This document shows, one piece after another, positions 19,218 through 27,487 of a stretch of DNA of 64,000 nt. The DNA is from Azophilus sp965247035. Its GTDB lineage: Bacteria; Pseudomonadota; Gammaproteobacteria; Pseudomonadales; Azotimanducaceae. The translations under genes and the position numbers were made by a program. The DNA lies in the NCBI GenBank assembly GCA_965247035.1, contig CBDFGJ010000001.1, positions 1,178,001 through 1,242,000 of the forward strand. Reading direction: 5' to 3'. Under the pieces are notes generated by a model. The model searched no databases. It saw only the letters and a list, made by a program, of their open reading frames with translations, and was not told the origin of the DNA. Each line of letters starts with the position of its first letter. Position 1 is the stretch's first letter.

Positions 19218-19688
19218 CTAAACGCTCGACCACTGGACGGTCTCGGTCGTGCGCTCAACCGTTGCCGCCTGGGCGGCCGTCGCGTTGTACAGGTCCAACC
19301 CAGTCAGCGGCGTGAAGCCAAAGATCATGGCGGCGAGCAACATCTTGAACTTGCCATCCATCTCCCGATGAGAAGCTCCCATCTTCGTTTCCAGCGTCCA
19401 GAATCGGGCGTCGTCGGCGCGGTCGGTGAGATTGAGTCGGTCGTCAATCAACTCGAATCGGGCATCAATCGAGTCAAACCGAGCGTCGATTGCGTCAAAC
19501 TTGAACTCGAACTCAACGAGCTTGCCTCGGCTCGGCTGCAATTCCTGTTGAACAACCCCCTGGGTGACCACGCTGTCCCGAAGCTCGTCGCCAAGGGCCC
19601 GCGCCAAGGCAGCAGCCTTTGGCGTCTCGAACCACACCTCCTTGAGGCGGTTGGCGTCTCTCAAAGTGTCCATTACGTTGGCGTCCAT
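19218..19688 (-). CDS. DUF1640-like coiled-coil protein with C-terminal helix
   Basis: A 156-residue protein. The N-terminal segment ETPKAAALARALGDEL is followed by heptad-like repeats (FKFDAIDARFDSIDARFELI and onward to about residue 105) that predict a coiled coil. One hydrophobic helix, FKMLLAAMIFGFTPL, follows near residue 118. This is the layout of small bacterial DUF1640-like membrane-anchored coiled-coil proteins of unknown role. ATG 19688 is preceded by GGGAG. No operon partner. Confidence 0.6.
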   Translation of the reverse strand: MDANVMDTLRDANRLKEVWFETPKAAALARALGDELRDSVVTQGVVQQELQPSRGKLVEFEFKFDAIDARFDSIDARFELIDDRLNLTDRADDARFWTLETKMGASHREMDGKFKMLLAAMIFGFTPLTGLDLYNATAAQAATVERTTETVQWSSV

Positions 19689-19812
19689 AACGCTCCCGCT
19701 TGCTCAAGTGTAACAGTAGCGGAGATGTAAAACCGCACGCTGCCGATTGTCTGTAGGGCATCTTGATTGTTGCCTGTTTTCAGCGCCGCACATCGGCGCG
19801 ATTGGTTTGAAG

Positions 19813-20100
19813 TTGGCGTTGAGCCGCTGGCTAGCGGGCCCGTGGGCGGCTTTGTGCCTGTCGTGCGGTCTTTGCAATGCGGCCCGTTCCACCTCGCGGC
19901 CGGACCCGCTTGTCCGGCCGCCCTTCCTTCATGCCGGCTGCGGGTGGTTGAAGCGCTGCATTGGCGTTGAGCCGCTGGCTAGCGGGCCCGTGGGCGGCTT
20001 TGTGCCTGTCGTGCGGTCTTTGCAATGCGGCCCGTTCCGCCTCGCGGCCGGGCCCGCTTGTCCGGCCGCCGTTCCTTCACGCGTCACTCATGACACACAA
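19813..20100. repeat. 148-bp tandem direct repeat
   Basis: Two copies of about 125 bp start at 19813 and 19961 (GGCGTTGAGCCGCTGGCTAG...) with a period of 148 bp and only a few mismatches. No gene is recognised in it. It directly precedes the upstream region of the first S24 repressor copy, so it may mark a duplication or recombination boundary. Confidence 0.85.
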
Positions 20101-20151
20101 CCATCCCAGGCAGCACGGTGGCGCAAGTCCTTTTTCTGTATCGTGTCAAAT

Positions 20152-21106
20152 ATGACGCTCACCGCAACTGCATACTTGCGCTCCGAGTTAAAGCGCCGAG
20201 TTGCTTCTGAGGGCCCAAGGCCCTTGTCAAGAGCATTGGCGTGCCCTTAGCGCAGATCCGCTCCATTCTTGCTGGGCGTGCCCCCAAAAGCTCGACAATG
20301 GAGAAGCTGTCAGAGGCTCTCGGCCTAGAGTTCCACATCGGCCCACCTCGCGCTCAGGAAACCCTGAATAACCCGCCGCAAGATTCAGATGGCCTTCCCC
20401 AAGAAGCAGCGCGTGACGCCCTCGGGCTGAAGCTCCACATCGGCCCTGCCCGCCACACTTCCACCGCCGGCGTTTCTGTGTTTTCGGGGGGTCAAAACAC
20501 AGAAATCCCGCCTGAAGCGCCTCGCGTATATTCGATTGGGGATGGCGCGTCGCTGTATCAATTGGGCAATGAGGTGCCGACGAAGGTGGAATCCGCCATC
20601 CAAGCATCCATGCGTGCGGTCCATGACGCGGGAGGGAATCCCATCCCCGATGACCTGCGCGAGGCGTTGCTCGCTGATGCTGCTGAACTCGACGAACACG
20701 GGCGGCCGCTGCGCCCGGTGGAGGTGGTGGAGCTGGCCGCGGCGGCCGGCGGCGGCGGCGAGGCGCTGGATGAGACAGTGACCGGGCGCGTGTGGTTCCG
20801 GCGGGACTGGCTGGACGCCCACGCCATGGACCCGGCGCAGTGCGTGGTGATCGGCGTGCGCGGCGATTCGATGGAGCCGACCCTGACCGAGGGATGCTCC
20901 ATCCTGGTCGACCGCGCCCGGCGTCAGCGGCGGGGCGGCCGCATCTACGTGCTGCGCACCGCGGATGGCGTCGTGGTCAAGCGATTGCGCCGCGAGGCCG
21001 GCCAGCTTGGCGGCTTGCCAGCGACAACCCGACATGGAAGCCCCTAGCCTGGGACAATCGCATCGAGATCATCGGCGAGGTGCGCTGGATGGCCCGGAGC
21101 GTCTGA
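20152..21106 (+). pseudogene. S24/LexA-like repressor, copy A (two frameshifts)
   Basis: It encodes an HTH part (LSRA... then PLAQIRSILAGRAPKSSTME) and a C-terminal S24 self-cleaving domain with the Ser in VRGDSMEPTL and the Lys in DGVVVKRL. Copy B has an extra C in GAGCCATTGG; its absence here at about 20233 breaks the HTH. After the catalytic Lys the frame shifts again, because the expected ending NRIEIIGEVRWMARSV lies in another frame and ends at 21106. The linker repeats a motif: LGLEFHIGPP and LGLKLHIGPA. The 75 bp before the ATG is shared with copy C. It precedes a repeat-rich membrane protein gene by 66 bp. Confidence 0.85.
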
Positions 21107-21172
21107 CGATGCCAGCGCCCTTGAAGACGCCGACGCAAGGGGTTCCGTTAAAAACCAGAAGGAGATGATGCG

Positions 21173-22885
21173 ATGCCAAATGGACTGACAACTCTTGAAG
21201 GCAAAGAGGCCATCGAACTCTGGCGGGCCGGCAAGGATGAATGGAACGCTTGGGTTAAGGATGAACCTGGCGCAGCGGTCAGTTTTCAGGGAGTCGGACT
21301 CGGGAACCACACCTCCGGCGCAGTGGATTTTTTAGAATATGAGTTTCCGAATGGCGGGGTTGATTTCTCCTATGCGCGGTTCGGCGATGGCGGGGTTGAT
21401 TTCCGCGGTGTGCGGTTCGGCAAAGGCAAGGCCAATTTCTCCGAAGCGCAGTTCGGCGATGGCGAGGTCAATTTCTCCTATGCGCAGTTCGGCGATGGCG
21501 AAGCCAATTTCTACAAAACGCAGTTCGGCGATGGCGAAGCCAATTTCTACAAAACGCAGTTCGGCGATGGCGGTGCTAATTTCTCCGAAGCGCGGTTCGG
21601 CGATGGCGGTGCTAATTTCTCCGAAGCGCGGTTCGGCAAAGGCAAGGTTGATTTCTCCGAAGCGCAGTTCGGCGATGGCGATGTCCATTTCGCCTATGCG
21701 CGGTTCGGCGATGGCGGGGTTGATTTCTCCGAAGCGCAGTTCGGCGATGGTGATGTCCATTTCTTCGAAGCGCAGTTCGGAGATGGCGGGGTTGATTTCT
21801 CCGGAGCGCAGTTCGGCAAAGGCGAGGTTGATTTCCTCGAAACGCGGTTCGGCAAAGGCAAGGCCAATTTCTCCGAAGCGCAGTTCGGCGATGGCGGGGT
21901 TGATTTCCGCGGTGCGCGGTTCGGCGATGGAGAGGTTTATTTCGTCAAAGCGCAGTTCGGCGATGGCGATGTCCATTTCTACCAAGCGCAATTCGGAGAT
22001 GGCGGGGTTGATTTCTCCGAAGCGCGGCTCGGCAAAGGCGAGGTTTATTTCGCCAAAGCGCGGTTCGGCGACGGCACGGTTTTTTTCCACGAGATGCGGT
22101 TGGGCGATGGCGGGGTTGATTTCTCCCATGCGCGGTTTGGGGCAAATGGGCTTGACTTCAGTATGGAAGCATCTGGCTCGGGAGTGATTTCATTCTCCAA
22201 TGCCCAGTTTGACGGGCCGCTGCAATTCACCTGCGGCAAGCCGGGAGACGACAACCCCCAATCCGCATGGGATCTCCTCTTCCGCCTCGCCCGGTTCGAG
22301 AGCGTCGCCGTCATTGAAGGCTCATTCAATCTCGTCGATCTTCGCAGCACCACTACCAAAGGCCATTTTGACCTGCAGAATTTGCATATTCAAATTGCTG
22401 ATCAGATACCGGAAGGCCCTGATGGGATAGCCTCCGCAAATGCCCGCATTGCCATGCTGCGCCGCCTAAAGGAGCTGGCCGAGAACAACCGCCATCATGA
22501 GGCGGCCTTGCGCTTTTTCGCCGCGGAGCGGCGCACGCTGCGTCAAAGCGGGCAGCAGGGTCGGGCGGCGAGGGCGCTGGAACGGCTCTATGACTGGGTC
22601 AGCGACTATGGCCGGTCGATTTTACGACCGGCGATGGGATTCCTCGGCGTGGCCCTCATTGGCGCTTTGTTGTTCATGTGGTTTTCGCCGCCAGCCACTT
22701 GCCATAACGCTGCCGATGCTCTAGGCGCCTCAGTCAGCAATATGCTGCCATTCCTGTCATCGCCAAGCGGCACTGGAGCATGTGGGGGTATGCAATCAGT
22801 TTTGCTACAGCGCACGCATGGCGTTCTCGGGTACATCCTCCTGTTCCTGATTGGCTTGGGAGTCCGCAACCGGTTCCGGCTGTGA
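21173..22885 (+). CDS. Membrane protein with 22 twelve-residue pentapeptide-like repeats (copy 1)
   Basis: A 570-residue protein. Residues 1-50 are shared with copy 2 (MPNGLTTLEGKEAIELWRAG). About residues 62-325 are 22 tandem units of 12 residues, pattern VDFSEAQFGDGG, with Phe at positions 3 and 8. This resembles Pentapeptide_3-type solenoids but with one extra residue per turn pair. A conserved globular part follows (about 350-470, LRRLKELAENNRHHEAALRF), then two membrane helices around GFLGVALIGALLFMWF and GVLGYILLFLIGLG, ending in RNRFRL. The repeats may form a solenoid held at the inner membrane. ATG 21173 has GAAGGAG 8 bases upstream. Function unknown. Confidence 0.8.
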   Translation: MPNGLTTLEGKEAIELWRAGKDEWNAWVKDEPGAAVSFQGVGLGNHTSGAVDFLEYEFPNGGVDFSYARFGDGGVDFRGVRFGKGKANFSEAQFGDGEVNFSYAQFGDGEANFYKTQFGDGEANFYKTQFGDGGANFSEARFGDGGANFSEARFGKGKVDFSEAQFGDGDVHFAYARFGDGGVDFSEAQFGDGDVHFFEAQFGDGGVDFSGAQFGKGEVDFLETRFGKGKANFSEAQFGDGGVDFRGARFGDGEVYFVKAQFGDGDVHFYQAQFGDGGVDFSEARLGKGEVYFAKARFGDGTVFFHEMRLGDGGVDFSHARFGANGLDFSMEASGSGVISFSNAQFDGPLQFTCGKPGDDNPQSAWDLLFRLARFESVAVIEGSFNLVDLRSTTTKGHFDLQNLHIQIADQIPEGPDGIASANARIAMLRRLKELAENNRHHEAALRFFAAERRTLRQSGQQGRAARALERLYDWVSDYGRSILRPAMGFLGVALIGALLFMWFSPPATCHNAADALGASVSNMLPFLSSPSGTGACGGMQSVLLQRTHGVLGYILLFLIGLGVRNRFRL

Positions 22886-22887
22886 CA

Positions 22888-22980
22888 GGCGGAGGCGGCG
22901 CCCGTCTCTCCGGGCCGTCACACCACTAGGCAGGTGTCGCTGGCGCTGGGCGGCTGTTGCAGCGAGCGCCATTTTGGTGG
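22888..22980 (+). repeat. Dispersed hairpin repeat R1 (terminator-like)
   Basis: This copy contains CGCCCGTCTCTCCGGGC (a small hairpin) and then TGGCGCT (22941-22947) pairing with AGCGCCA (22965-22971), followed by TTTT. Related copies lie at 27.4, 28.0, 31.6 and 32.1 kb. GC-rich stem plus T-run suggests a Rho-independent terminator after the membrane protein gene. Confidence 0.7.
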
Positions 22981-23031
22981 CGCCAAGCATGGGGATTGTG
23001 TAGCAAAATCCGCAACGATTTCCTAGAATCC

Positions 23032-23937
23032 ATGCATGGAGCCACATGGCCTGTTCCGGTGACCGCCAAGGAACAAGACTCAATTCCGCAATCGCGGCTG
23101 CCAGCAGTCAATGTATCCAAAGTGCCGCAACGCAGCCCGCTGCGGTATCCCGGCGGCAAGACGTGGCTTGTCCCGCACATTCGTGAATGGCTCGCAATGG
23201 CGCGGCCGCAAGTCCTCATCGAGCCTTTCGTAGGCGGCGGCATCGTGTCGTTGACGGCCGTCATGGAGCGGCTCGTGGATCAAGCGTTCATCGTCGAGAT
23301 AGACCGCGACGTCGCCGCATTCTGGCACGCGGCCCTGTCCGATGGCGAAGCTCTGCAACGCTGGATCAGGACGTTCGAGCCTACGCGGGAGAAGGTCATG
23401 GAATGGGAAAACGCGCATCCTCGATGCGTGAAGGAGCACGGATTCCGAACGCTGGTGCTCAACCGAACCAAGCGGGGAGGGATTCTCGCGCCTGGTGCGT
23501 CCTGCATGAACTCGGGAGAGGACGGCAAGGGCATCACGTCGCGCTGGTATCCAGAAACCCTCATATCCCGCTTGCAGGCCATAGAACTGGTCTCGGACCG
23601 CATATCGTTCTTCGAGGGCGACGGAACGCGCCTGCTCGCGCCGTTGCTGCGGGGATGGGGGAAGCAGGCCGCCGTGTTCATCGATCCGCCCTACACCGCC
23701 AACGGCGGCAAGCGGGCGGGCACCCGGCTATACCGTCACGCGGATGTGGACCACGCCGCACTGTTCCGTACGCTGGCCCGCCGAAGATGCCACTTCATGA
23801 TGACATACGACGACGCCCCGGAGGTTGTCTCCTTGGTGAACAGGCACGGCTTTTCGGCTGTGCGCGTGGAAATGAGGAACACGCACCACAACCGACAGTC
23901 TGAGCTCATCATCACCCGCGAGCCGATGTTCGCATGA
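23032..23937 (+). CDS. D12-class adenine-N6 DNA methyltransferase
   Basis: A 301-residue Dam-like (MethyltransfD12) enzyme. SPLRYPGGKTWLVPHI and EPFVGGGIVSL form the SAM-binding motifs X and I, and IDPPYTANGGK is catalytic motif IV (DPPY). The C-terminal ELIITREP is also usual. It would methylate adenine to protect sites from the endonuclease encoded directly downstream, with which it overlaps as ATGA (23934-23937). ATG 23032 is chosen, as earlier in-frame codons lie in the shared repeat-like upstream DNA. The adenine specificity matters: the neighbouring enzyme resembles NotI, whose site has no adenine. Confidence 0.88.
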   Translation: MHGATWPVPVTAKEQDSIPQSRLPAVNVSKVPQRSPLRYPGGKTWLVPHIREWLAMARPQVLIEPFVGGGIVSLTAVMERLVDQAFIVEIDRDVAAFWHAALSDGEALQRWIRTFEPTREKVMEWENAHPRCVKEHGFRTLVLNRTKRGGILAPGASCMNSGEDGKGITSRWYPETLISRLQAIELVSDRISFFEGDGTRLLAPLLRGWGKQAAVFIDPPYTANGGKRAGTRLYRHADVDHAALFRTLARRRCHFMMTYDDAPEVVSLVNRHGFSAVRVEMRNTHHNRQSELIITREPMFA

Positions 23938-24773
23938 GTGCGGCGCGGTACGGCATAGGCGAGTGGTACGGTGAGCCGCTGCCCACGATGGATGAGGGCA
24001 GGCGACGCCATTTGGCGCGATGCGCATTGGGGGAAGCGGATGCGCCGATTTGCCCGTTTCAGGCGCCAAGCGCGGCTTGCAGCAAAGAGGGGGGAGTCTG
24101 TTCTCTCCTGTCCTACGATGGGCTGGAGCCAACGGGAACGCCCGTGGTTGTTTGCCCAAAGCGTTTCGAGGAAGGGAATCTCGTTCCTAAGTGGCTGGCC
24201 GAGATTGTCGGCTTCAACGACGTGTTTGTCGCCCGTGAGGTCCCGTTCATGCGCTCACCGGCAACGAAACGCGAGGCCGGCCGCATTGATCTTGTCGTGG
24301 CTGGGGAGGGCGCCGCGCCGCTCTGGTATGGATTGGAGATTCAGGCGGTCTACTTCTCAGGCGACAGCATGACGCCAGAATTCCACGCATTGCGCGACCA
24401 TGTTGGCGATTCCCCGCCTGCGCCAGTGGGCTGGCGGCGACCGGATTGGCGGTCGTCAAGCGCCAAGCGGTTGATGCCGCAGCTGCATGTCAAGGCTCCG
24501 ACTCTCCGCACATGGGGCACGAAGATTGCGGTTGCGGTTGACCGGCCATTCTTCGACGCCATAGGCGGCAAAAGCCGCGCATTTTCGCAAGATCTGGACG
24601 ACGGAGACGTTGTTTGGCTCGTGCCGCACATTTCAGAGAAGTACGCATTGACGCGTTGGCATTGGGAAGTGCTGTCCCTTGAAGCATCAAGCGAAAAATT
24701 GCTCTCAGCCAAAACCATGAAGCGAGCGGACTTCGAGAAGGCGGTGCGCGAGCGACTACACCGAATCGCCTAA
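23934..24773 (+). CDS. NotI-family type II restriction endonuclease
   Basis: A 279-residue protein with NotI landmarks. The N-terminal metal-binding cysteine cluster is spread over ICPF, ACSKEGGVCSL and VVVCPKRF (residues about 40-85); in NotI four Cys hold an iron. The PD-(D/E)XQ-type core follows as GRIDLVVA (Asp) and WYGLEIQAVYFSGD (Glu-x-Gln). Then come SAKRLMPQLHVKAP and GTKIAVAVDRPFF. It is somewhat shorter than NotI (383 residues). Start ATG 23934 overlaps the methyltransferase stop, so the pair forms one restriction-modification operon. Its recognition site is unknown. Confidence 0.85.
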   Translation: MSAARYGIGEWYGEPLPTMDEGRRRHLARCALGEADAPICPFQAPSAACSKEGGVCSLLSYDGLEPTGTPVVVCPKRFEEGNLVPKWLAEIVGFNDVFVAREVPFMRSPATKREAGRIDLVVAGEGAAPLWYGLEIQAVYFSGDSMTPEFHALRDHVGDSPPAPVGWRRPDWRSSSAKRLMPQLHVKAPTLRTWGTKIAVAVDRPFFDAIGGKSRAFSQDLDDGDVVWLVPHISEKYALTRWHWEVLSLEASSEKLLSAKTMKRADFEKAVRERLHRIA

Positions 24774-24845
24774 CAGAAATTCGACTGTGGCGCTCGCCGC
24801 CATCGCAGCCGGCTAGGAGGCCAAACGATCAATAGGGGAGACCTG

Positions 24846-24997
24846 ATGAGCACGATGCTGCTGAAGAGGGACGATGAATTCGGGGGCATGAAATCCATCG
24901 CGATATACTCGTGCTCGCGCTATTGAAGAAGTACCGCTACATGCTTGAGCGCGAATGGGACCCAGAAGGCAAGAAGGCGCTCTGGGTGAGAGGGTTT
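24846..24997 (+). pseudogene. DUF1643 gene fragment, frameshifted and cut off
   Basis: After GGGGAG, ATG 24846 opens MSTMLLKRDDEFGG and AIYSCSRY, then stops. One frame over, KKYRYMLEREWDPEGKKALW continues to about 24985. Together this is the start of a DUF1643 protein, whose members go on LNPSTADA. The sequence instead switches abruptly to the S24 repressor coding sequence at 24998, so that repressor copy has replaced the rest of the gene. Confidence 0.65.
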
Positions 24998-25956
24998 ATG
25001 ACACTCGCCGCAACTGCATACTTGCGCTCCGAGTTAAAGCGCCGAGTTGCTTCTGATCGCCTAAGGCCCTTGTCAAGAGCCATTGGCGTGCCCTTAGCGC
25101 AGACCCGTTCCATTCTTGCTGGGCGTGCCCCCAAAAGCTCGACAATGGAGAAGCTGTCAGAGGCTCTCGGCCTAGAGTTCCACATCGGCCCACCCCGCGC
25201 TCAGGAAACCCTGAACAACCCGCCGCAAGATTCAGATGGCCTTCCCCAAGAAGCAGCGCGTGACGCCCTCGGGCTGAAGCTCCACATCGGCCCTGCCCGC
25301 CACACTTCCGCCCCCGACATTTCTGTGTTTTCAGGGGGTCAAAACACAGAAATCCAACCTGAAGCGCCCCGCGTATATTCGATTGGGGAGGGCGCGTCGT
25401 TGTATCGATTAGGCAATGAGGTGCCGACGAAGGTGGAATTCGCCATCCAAGCATCCGTGCGTGCGGCCCATGACGCCGGCGGCGACCCCATCCCCGATGA
25501 CCTGCGCGAGGCGTTGCTCGCTGATGCGGCGGAGCTCGACGAACACGGGCGACCGCTGCGTCCGGTGGAGGTGGTGGAGCTGGCCGCCGCGGCCGGAGGC
25601 GGAGCCGAGGCGTTGGATGAGACAGTGACCGGGCGCGTGTGGTTTCGGCGGGACTGGCTGGACGCCCACGCCATGGACCCGGCGCGGTGCGTGGTGATCG
25701 GCGTGCGTGGCGAGTCGATGGAGCCGACCCTGCCGAATGGCTGTTCGATCCTAGTGGACCGCAACCGGGTGGAGCCGCAGGACGGCCGCATCTACGTGCT
25801 GCGCACAGCCGATGGGGTGGTGGTCAAGCGCCTAGCGCAGGACGGCGATTGGCTGGCGGGTCCTCAGCGATCATCATCGCTTGGGCGCCCCGTCCCTGGG
25901 ATGACGCCGCCGCCGTGATCGGCGAGGTCCGCTGGATGGCCAGGAGTTTACCTTGA
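24998..25956 (+). pseudogene. S24/LexA-like repressor, copy B (C-terminal frameshift)
   Basis: The HTH region is intact here: PLSRAIGVPLAQTRSILAGR. The two HIGP-type linker motifs follow, then the S24 domain with Ser in VRGESMEPTL and Lys in DGVVVKRL. About 15 codons after the Lys the frame changes: the current frame stops at 25918, while the expected ending AAAVIGEVRWMARSLP lies in another frame and stops at 25956. Copies A and C are broken in the same area. Unlike those copies, the shared 75-bp upstream segment is missing, and the gene joins directly to a DUF1643 fragment. The truncated product would keep the HTH and both catalytic residues. Confidence 0.8.
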
Positions 25957-25985
25957 CCATCACTCCTACAATGCAGTTACTGAAT

Positions 25986-26085
25986 AAAGTACTAAAGTGT
26001 GGGAAAAGTACTAAAAATGCGGGAAAAGTACTAATAACTAATAAGGTGCAAAAAATGACATGAAGGTGTAAAAGGTACTAAAACA
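25986..26085. repeat. AAAGTACTAAA short direct repeats
   Basis: AAAGTACTAAA-type units occur at 25986, 26005 and 26025 (19-20 bp apart) with GTGGGA/GCGGGA between them. Related AGGTGCAAAA / AGGTGTAAAA and GGTACTAAAA pieces follow to about 26085. This AT-rich array in GC-rich DNA looks iteron- or operator-like. No protein is encoded. Confidence 0.6.
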
Positions 26086-26510
26086 TTGTCTCACAACGCG
26101 GAGGAAAGGGGGGCATACCCGTCTCTAAATTTGTGTGATTTCAAAGTCTCTCCAGCCTCGATGGGCCTTCGAGTTTCGATGTGACAAACGACGTTGTGTC
26201 GTTAGGCCCATCCAAACTCGAAGACCGAGCACTATTTTACGGTCTTCGGGGCGAGCTGCTTGGCAACCAGCCGGAACTAGTGTAGTGCACCCATATGAGT
26301 GATTTGGAAATAGCACTGCCACTGAAGCGGCGGAGGCAAGACCCTGCGATCACTGCTGTACGGGAGTTGTCTTCCGCTGATGTTAGTCTCCATCAGGGCA
26401 ATCAGCAGATATCGCGGCCGCCTCCTCCGCTGAAGGCAGTACACGAATAGCCCCATATCTGACCCCACCTTGGCCGTGTTGTCATTCTCATATCGGAGTA
26501 GAGAAGCGAG
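26086..26510. other. Non-coding stretch with one hairpin
   Basis: No gene is recognised. GAAGACCG (26220-26227) pairs with CGGTCTTC (26240-26247) over 8 bp with a 12-base loop; no T-run follows, so it is not a clear terminator. The segment also holds inverted pieces of GATGGGCC and TTCGAGTTT. Confidence 0.5.
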
Positions 26511-26861
26511 ATGGAACAAGTCGTAAAAATAAGCGTTCTTGGCTATGAAGAGGACGATATGTGGGTTGCGCATGCGCTGGAGTTGGATGTCATCGGTGTG
26601 GATGAAACATTTGAAAAAGCGTTTGCTGTTCTAAAGGAAAATGTCAAGGAATATATGTCCTTCGCAAAATCCCAGGATGACGAATCCTTGACCTTCCATC
26701 CAGCACCCGATGAACTGTTCGATAGCTTCCACGAGGTCAAGCGATTGGAACTGCAAGCGATGATAATGAGCAGAAATGCTGCGGAAGAGCCCCGGCAGTT
26801 CATGAGCGGAATTCTTGATGTCTCAAGAAGCATGCTGAAGGGGCAATATGCACCTGCATGA
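26511..26861 (+). CDS. HicB-like antitoxin
   Basis: A 116-residue acidic protein whose N-terminal half resembles the HicB degenerated RNase-H fold: ISVLGYEEDDMWVAHALELD, then GVDETFEKAFAVLKENVKEY. It overlaps the HicA-like toxin gene by the sequence ATGA at 26858-26861, the usual tight toxin-antitoxin arrangement, here in the antitoxin-first order. No clear DNA-binding domain is visible in the C-terminal half. ATG 26511 follows GAGATGG only weakly. Role inferred from partner and size. Confidence 0.6.
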   Translation: MEQVVKISVLGYEEDDMWVAHALELDVIGVDETFEKAFAVLKENVKEYMSFAKSQDDESLTFHPAPDELFDSFHEVKRLELQAMIMSRNAAEEPRQFMSGILDVSRSMLKGQYAPA

Positions 26862-27090
26862 AGAGCATCAGCTTCCGCAAACTAAAAAAATGCTTGTGGC
26901 TCACGACGAGAGGTTCAATTTCTATCAAAAAAGAGGAAAAGGCTCGCATAGAGTTATTGAGCACCCCGATATTGAGGACCAACGTGTGGCGAATATTATT
27001 CCAGTCCACGGGGAAGGCGGCGACATTCTCAAGCAGTATTTGGCGCAAACGAAGCGCAAGTTCAATCTTCCCCAAGACTTCTTTGATTGA
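26858..27090 (+). pseudogene. HicA-like toxin with a frame break at an A7 run
   Basis: ATG 26858 overlaps the antitoxin stop and reads MKSISFRKLKK, the expected HicA start. At the seven A of 26884-26890 the similarity moves to another frame, which reads MLVAHDERFNFYQKRGKGSH and then IIPVHGEGGDILKQYL. The active-site His (GSHR) and the mRNA-interferase fold follow, to a stop at 27090. One additional A, or a -1 slip on A-AAA-AAA, restores a 77-residue HicA. A second, less natural reading starts at ATG 26848 and bypasses the shift, so the gene may still be expressed. Confidence 0.65.
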
Positions 27091-27116
27091 TGGACAGGGT
27101 GGGTGCCCGACGTGAC

Positions 27117-27355
27117 AATTCCGCGCTGCTGTTTGGCTCCGCCACACTCGCGACATTTGGCGTGATCTTGGGAGGCCCCGCTGCCTTTTGTGGGCCAAGT
27201 TGCTGCCGGCTCTGCTGACCTCGTTCGATCTGGTATTTGGCTTTGCGGAGCGGGAAGGGCGGTAGCGCCTTGGCCGCAGTTCCTGCAAAGCCTTTTCGGA
27301 CACATCCTCCTGTTCCTGATCTGCCTCGGCACCCGCAACCGGTTCCGGCTGCGAC
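27117..27355 (+). pseudogene. Fused fragments of a SLATT-like gene and a repeat-protein gene
   Basis: Bases 27117-27262 are a diverged copy of the middle of the gene at 32373 (CGCGCTGCTGTTTGGCTCCG and onward). They are joined directly to 27280-27355, which encodes the final segment HILLFLICLGTRNRFRL of the repeat-rich membrane proteins. Both pieces are broken. The junction shows that these island genes have recombined with each other. Confidence 0.75.
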
Positions 27356-27359
27356 AGGC

Positions 27360-27475
27360 GGCGGGAGCGCCGGCAATGAAGCACGTCCTGCGGCAAGCGC
27401 CCGTCTCTCCGGGCCGCCACACCAATAGGCAGGTGTCGCTGGCGCTGGGCGGCTTTGCCGCGAGCGCCATTACTT
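27360..27475 (+). repeat. Dispersed hairpin repeat R2
   Basis: TGGCGCT (27440-27446) pairs with AGCGCCA (27463-27469). The inner GGGCGGC/GCCGCG stem is kept although the loop differs from R5, so pairing rather than sequence is conserved. The preceding 45 bp (GAGCGCCGGCAATGAAGC...) is shared with R5 only. Confidence 0.7.
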
Positions 27476-27487
27476 GTTGGGCAACGG

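Noticed and set aside
21339..22187. Long antisense and alternative-frame ORFs across the 36-bp repeats
   Set aside because: They arise because a 36-bp repeat without stops in one frame is often open in several; the sense frame has start, ribosome site and membrane helices.
26220..26247. Hairpin GAAGACCG...CGGTCTTC as a terminator
   Set aside because: No T-run follows and no gene ends close by.
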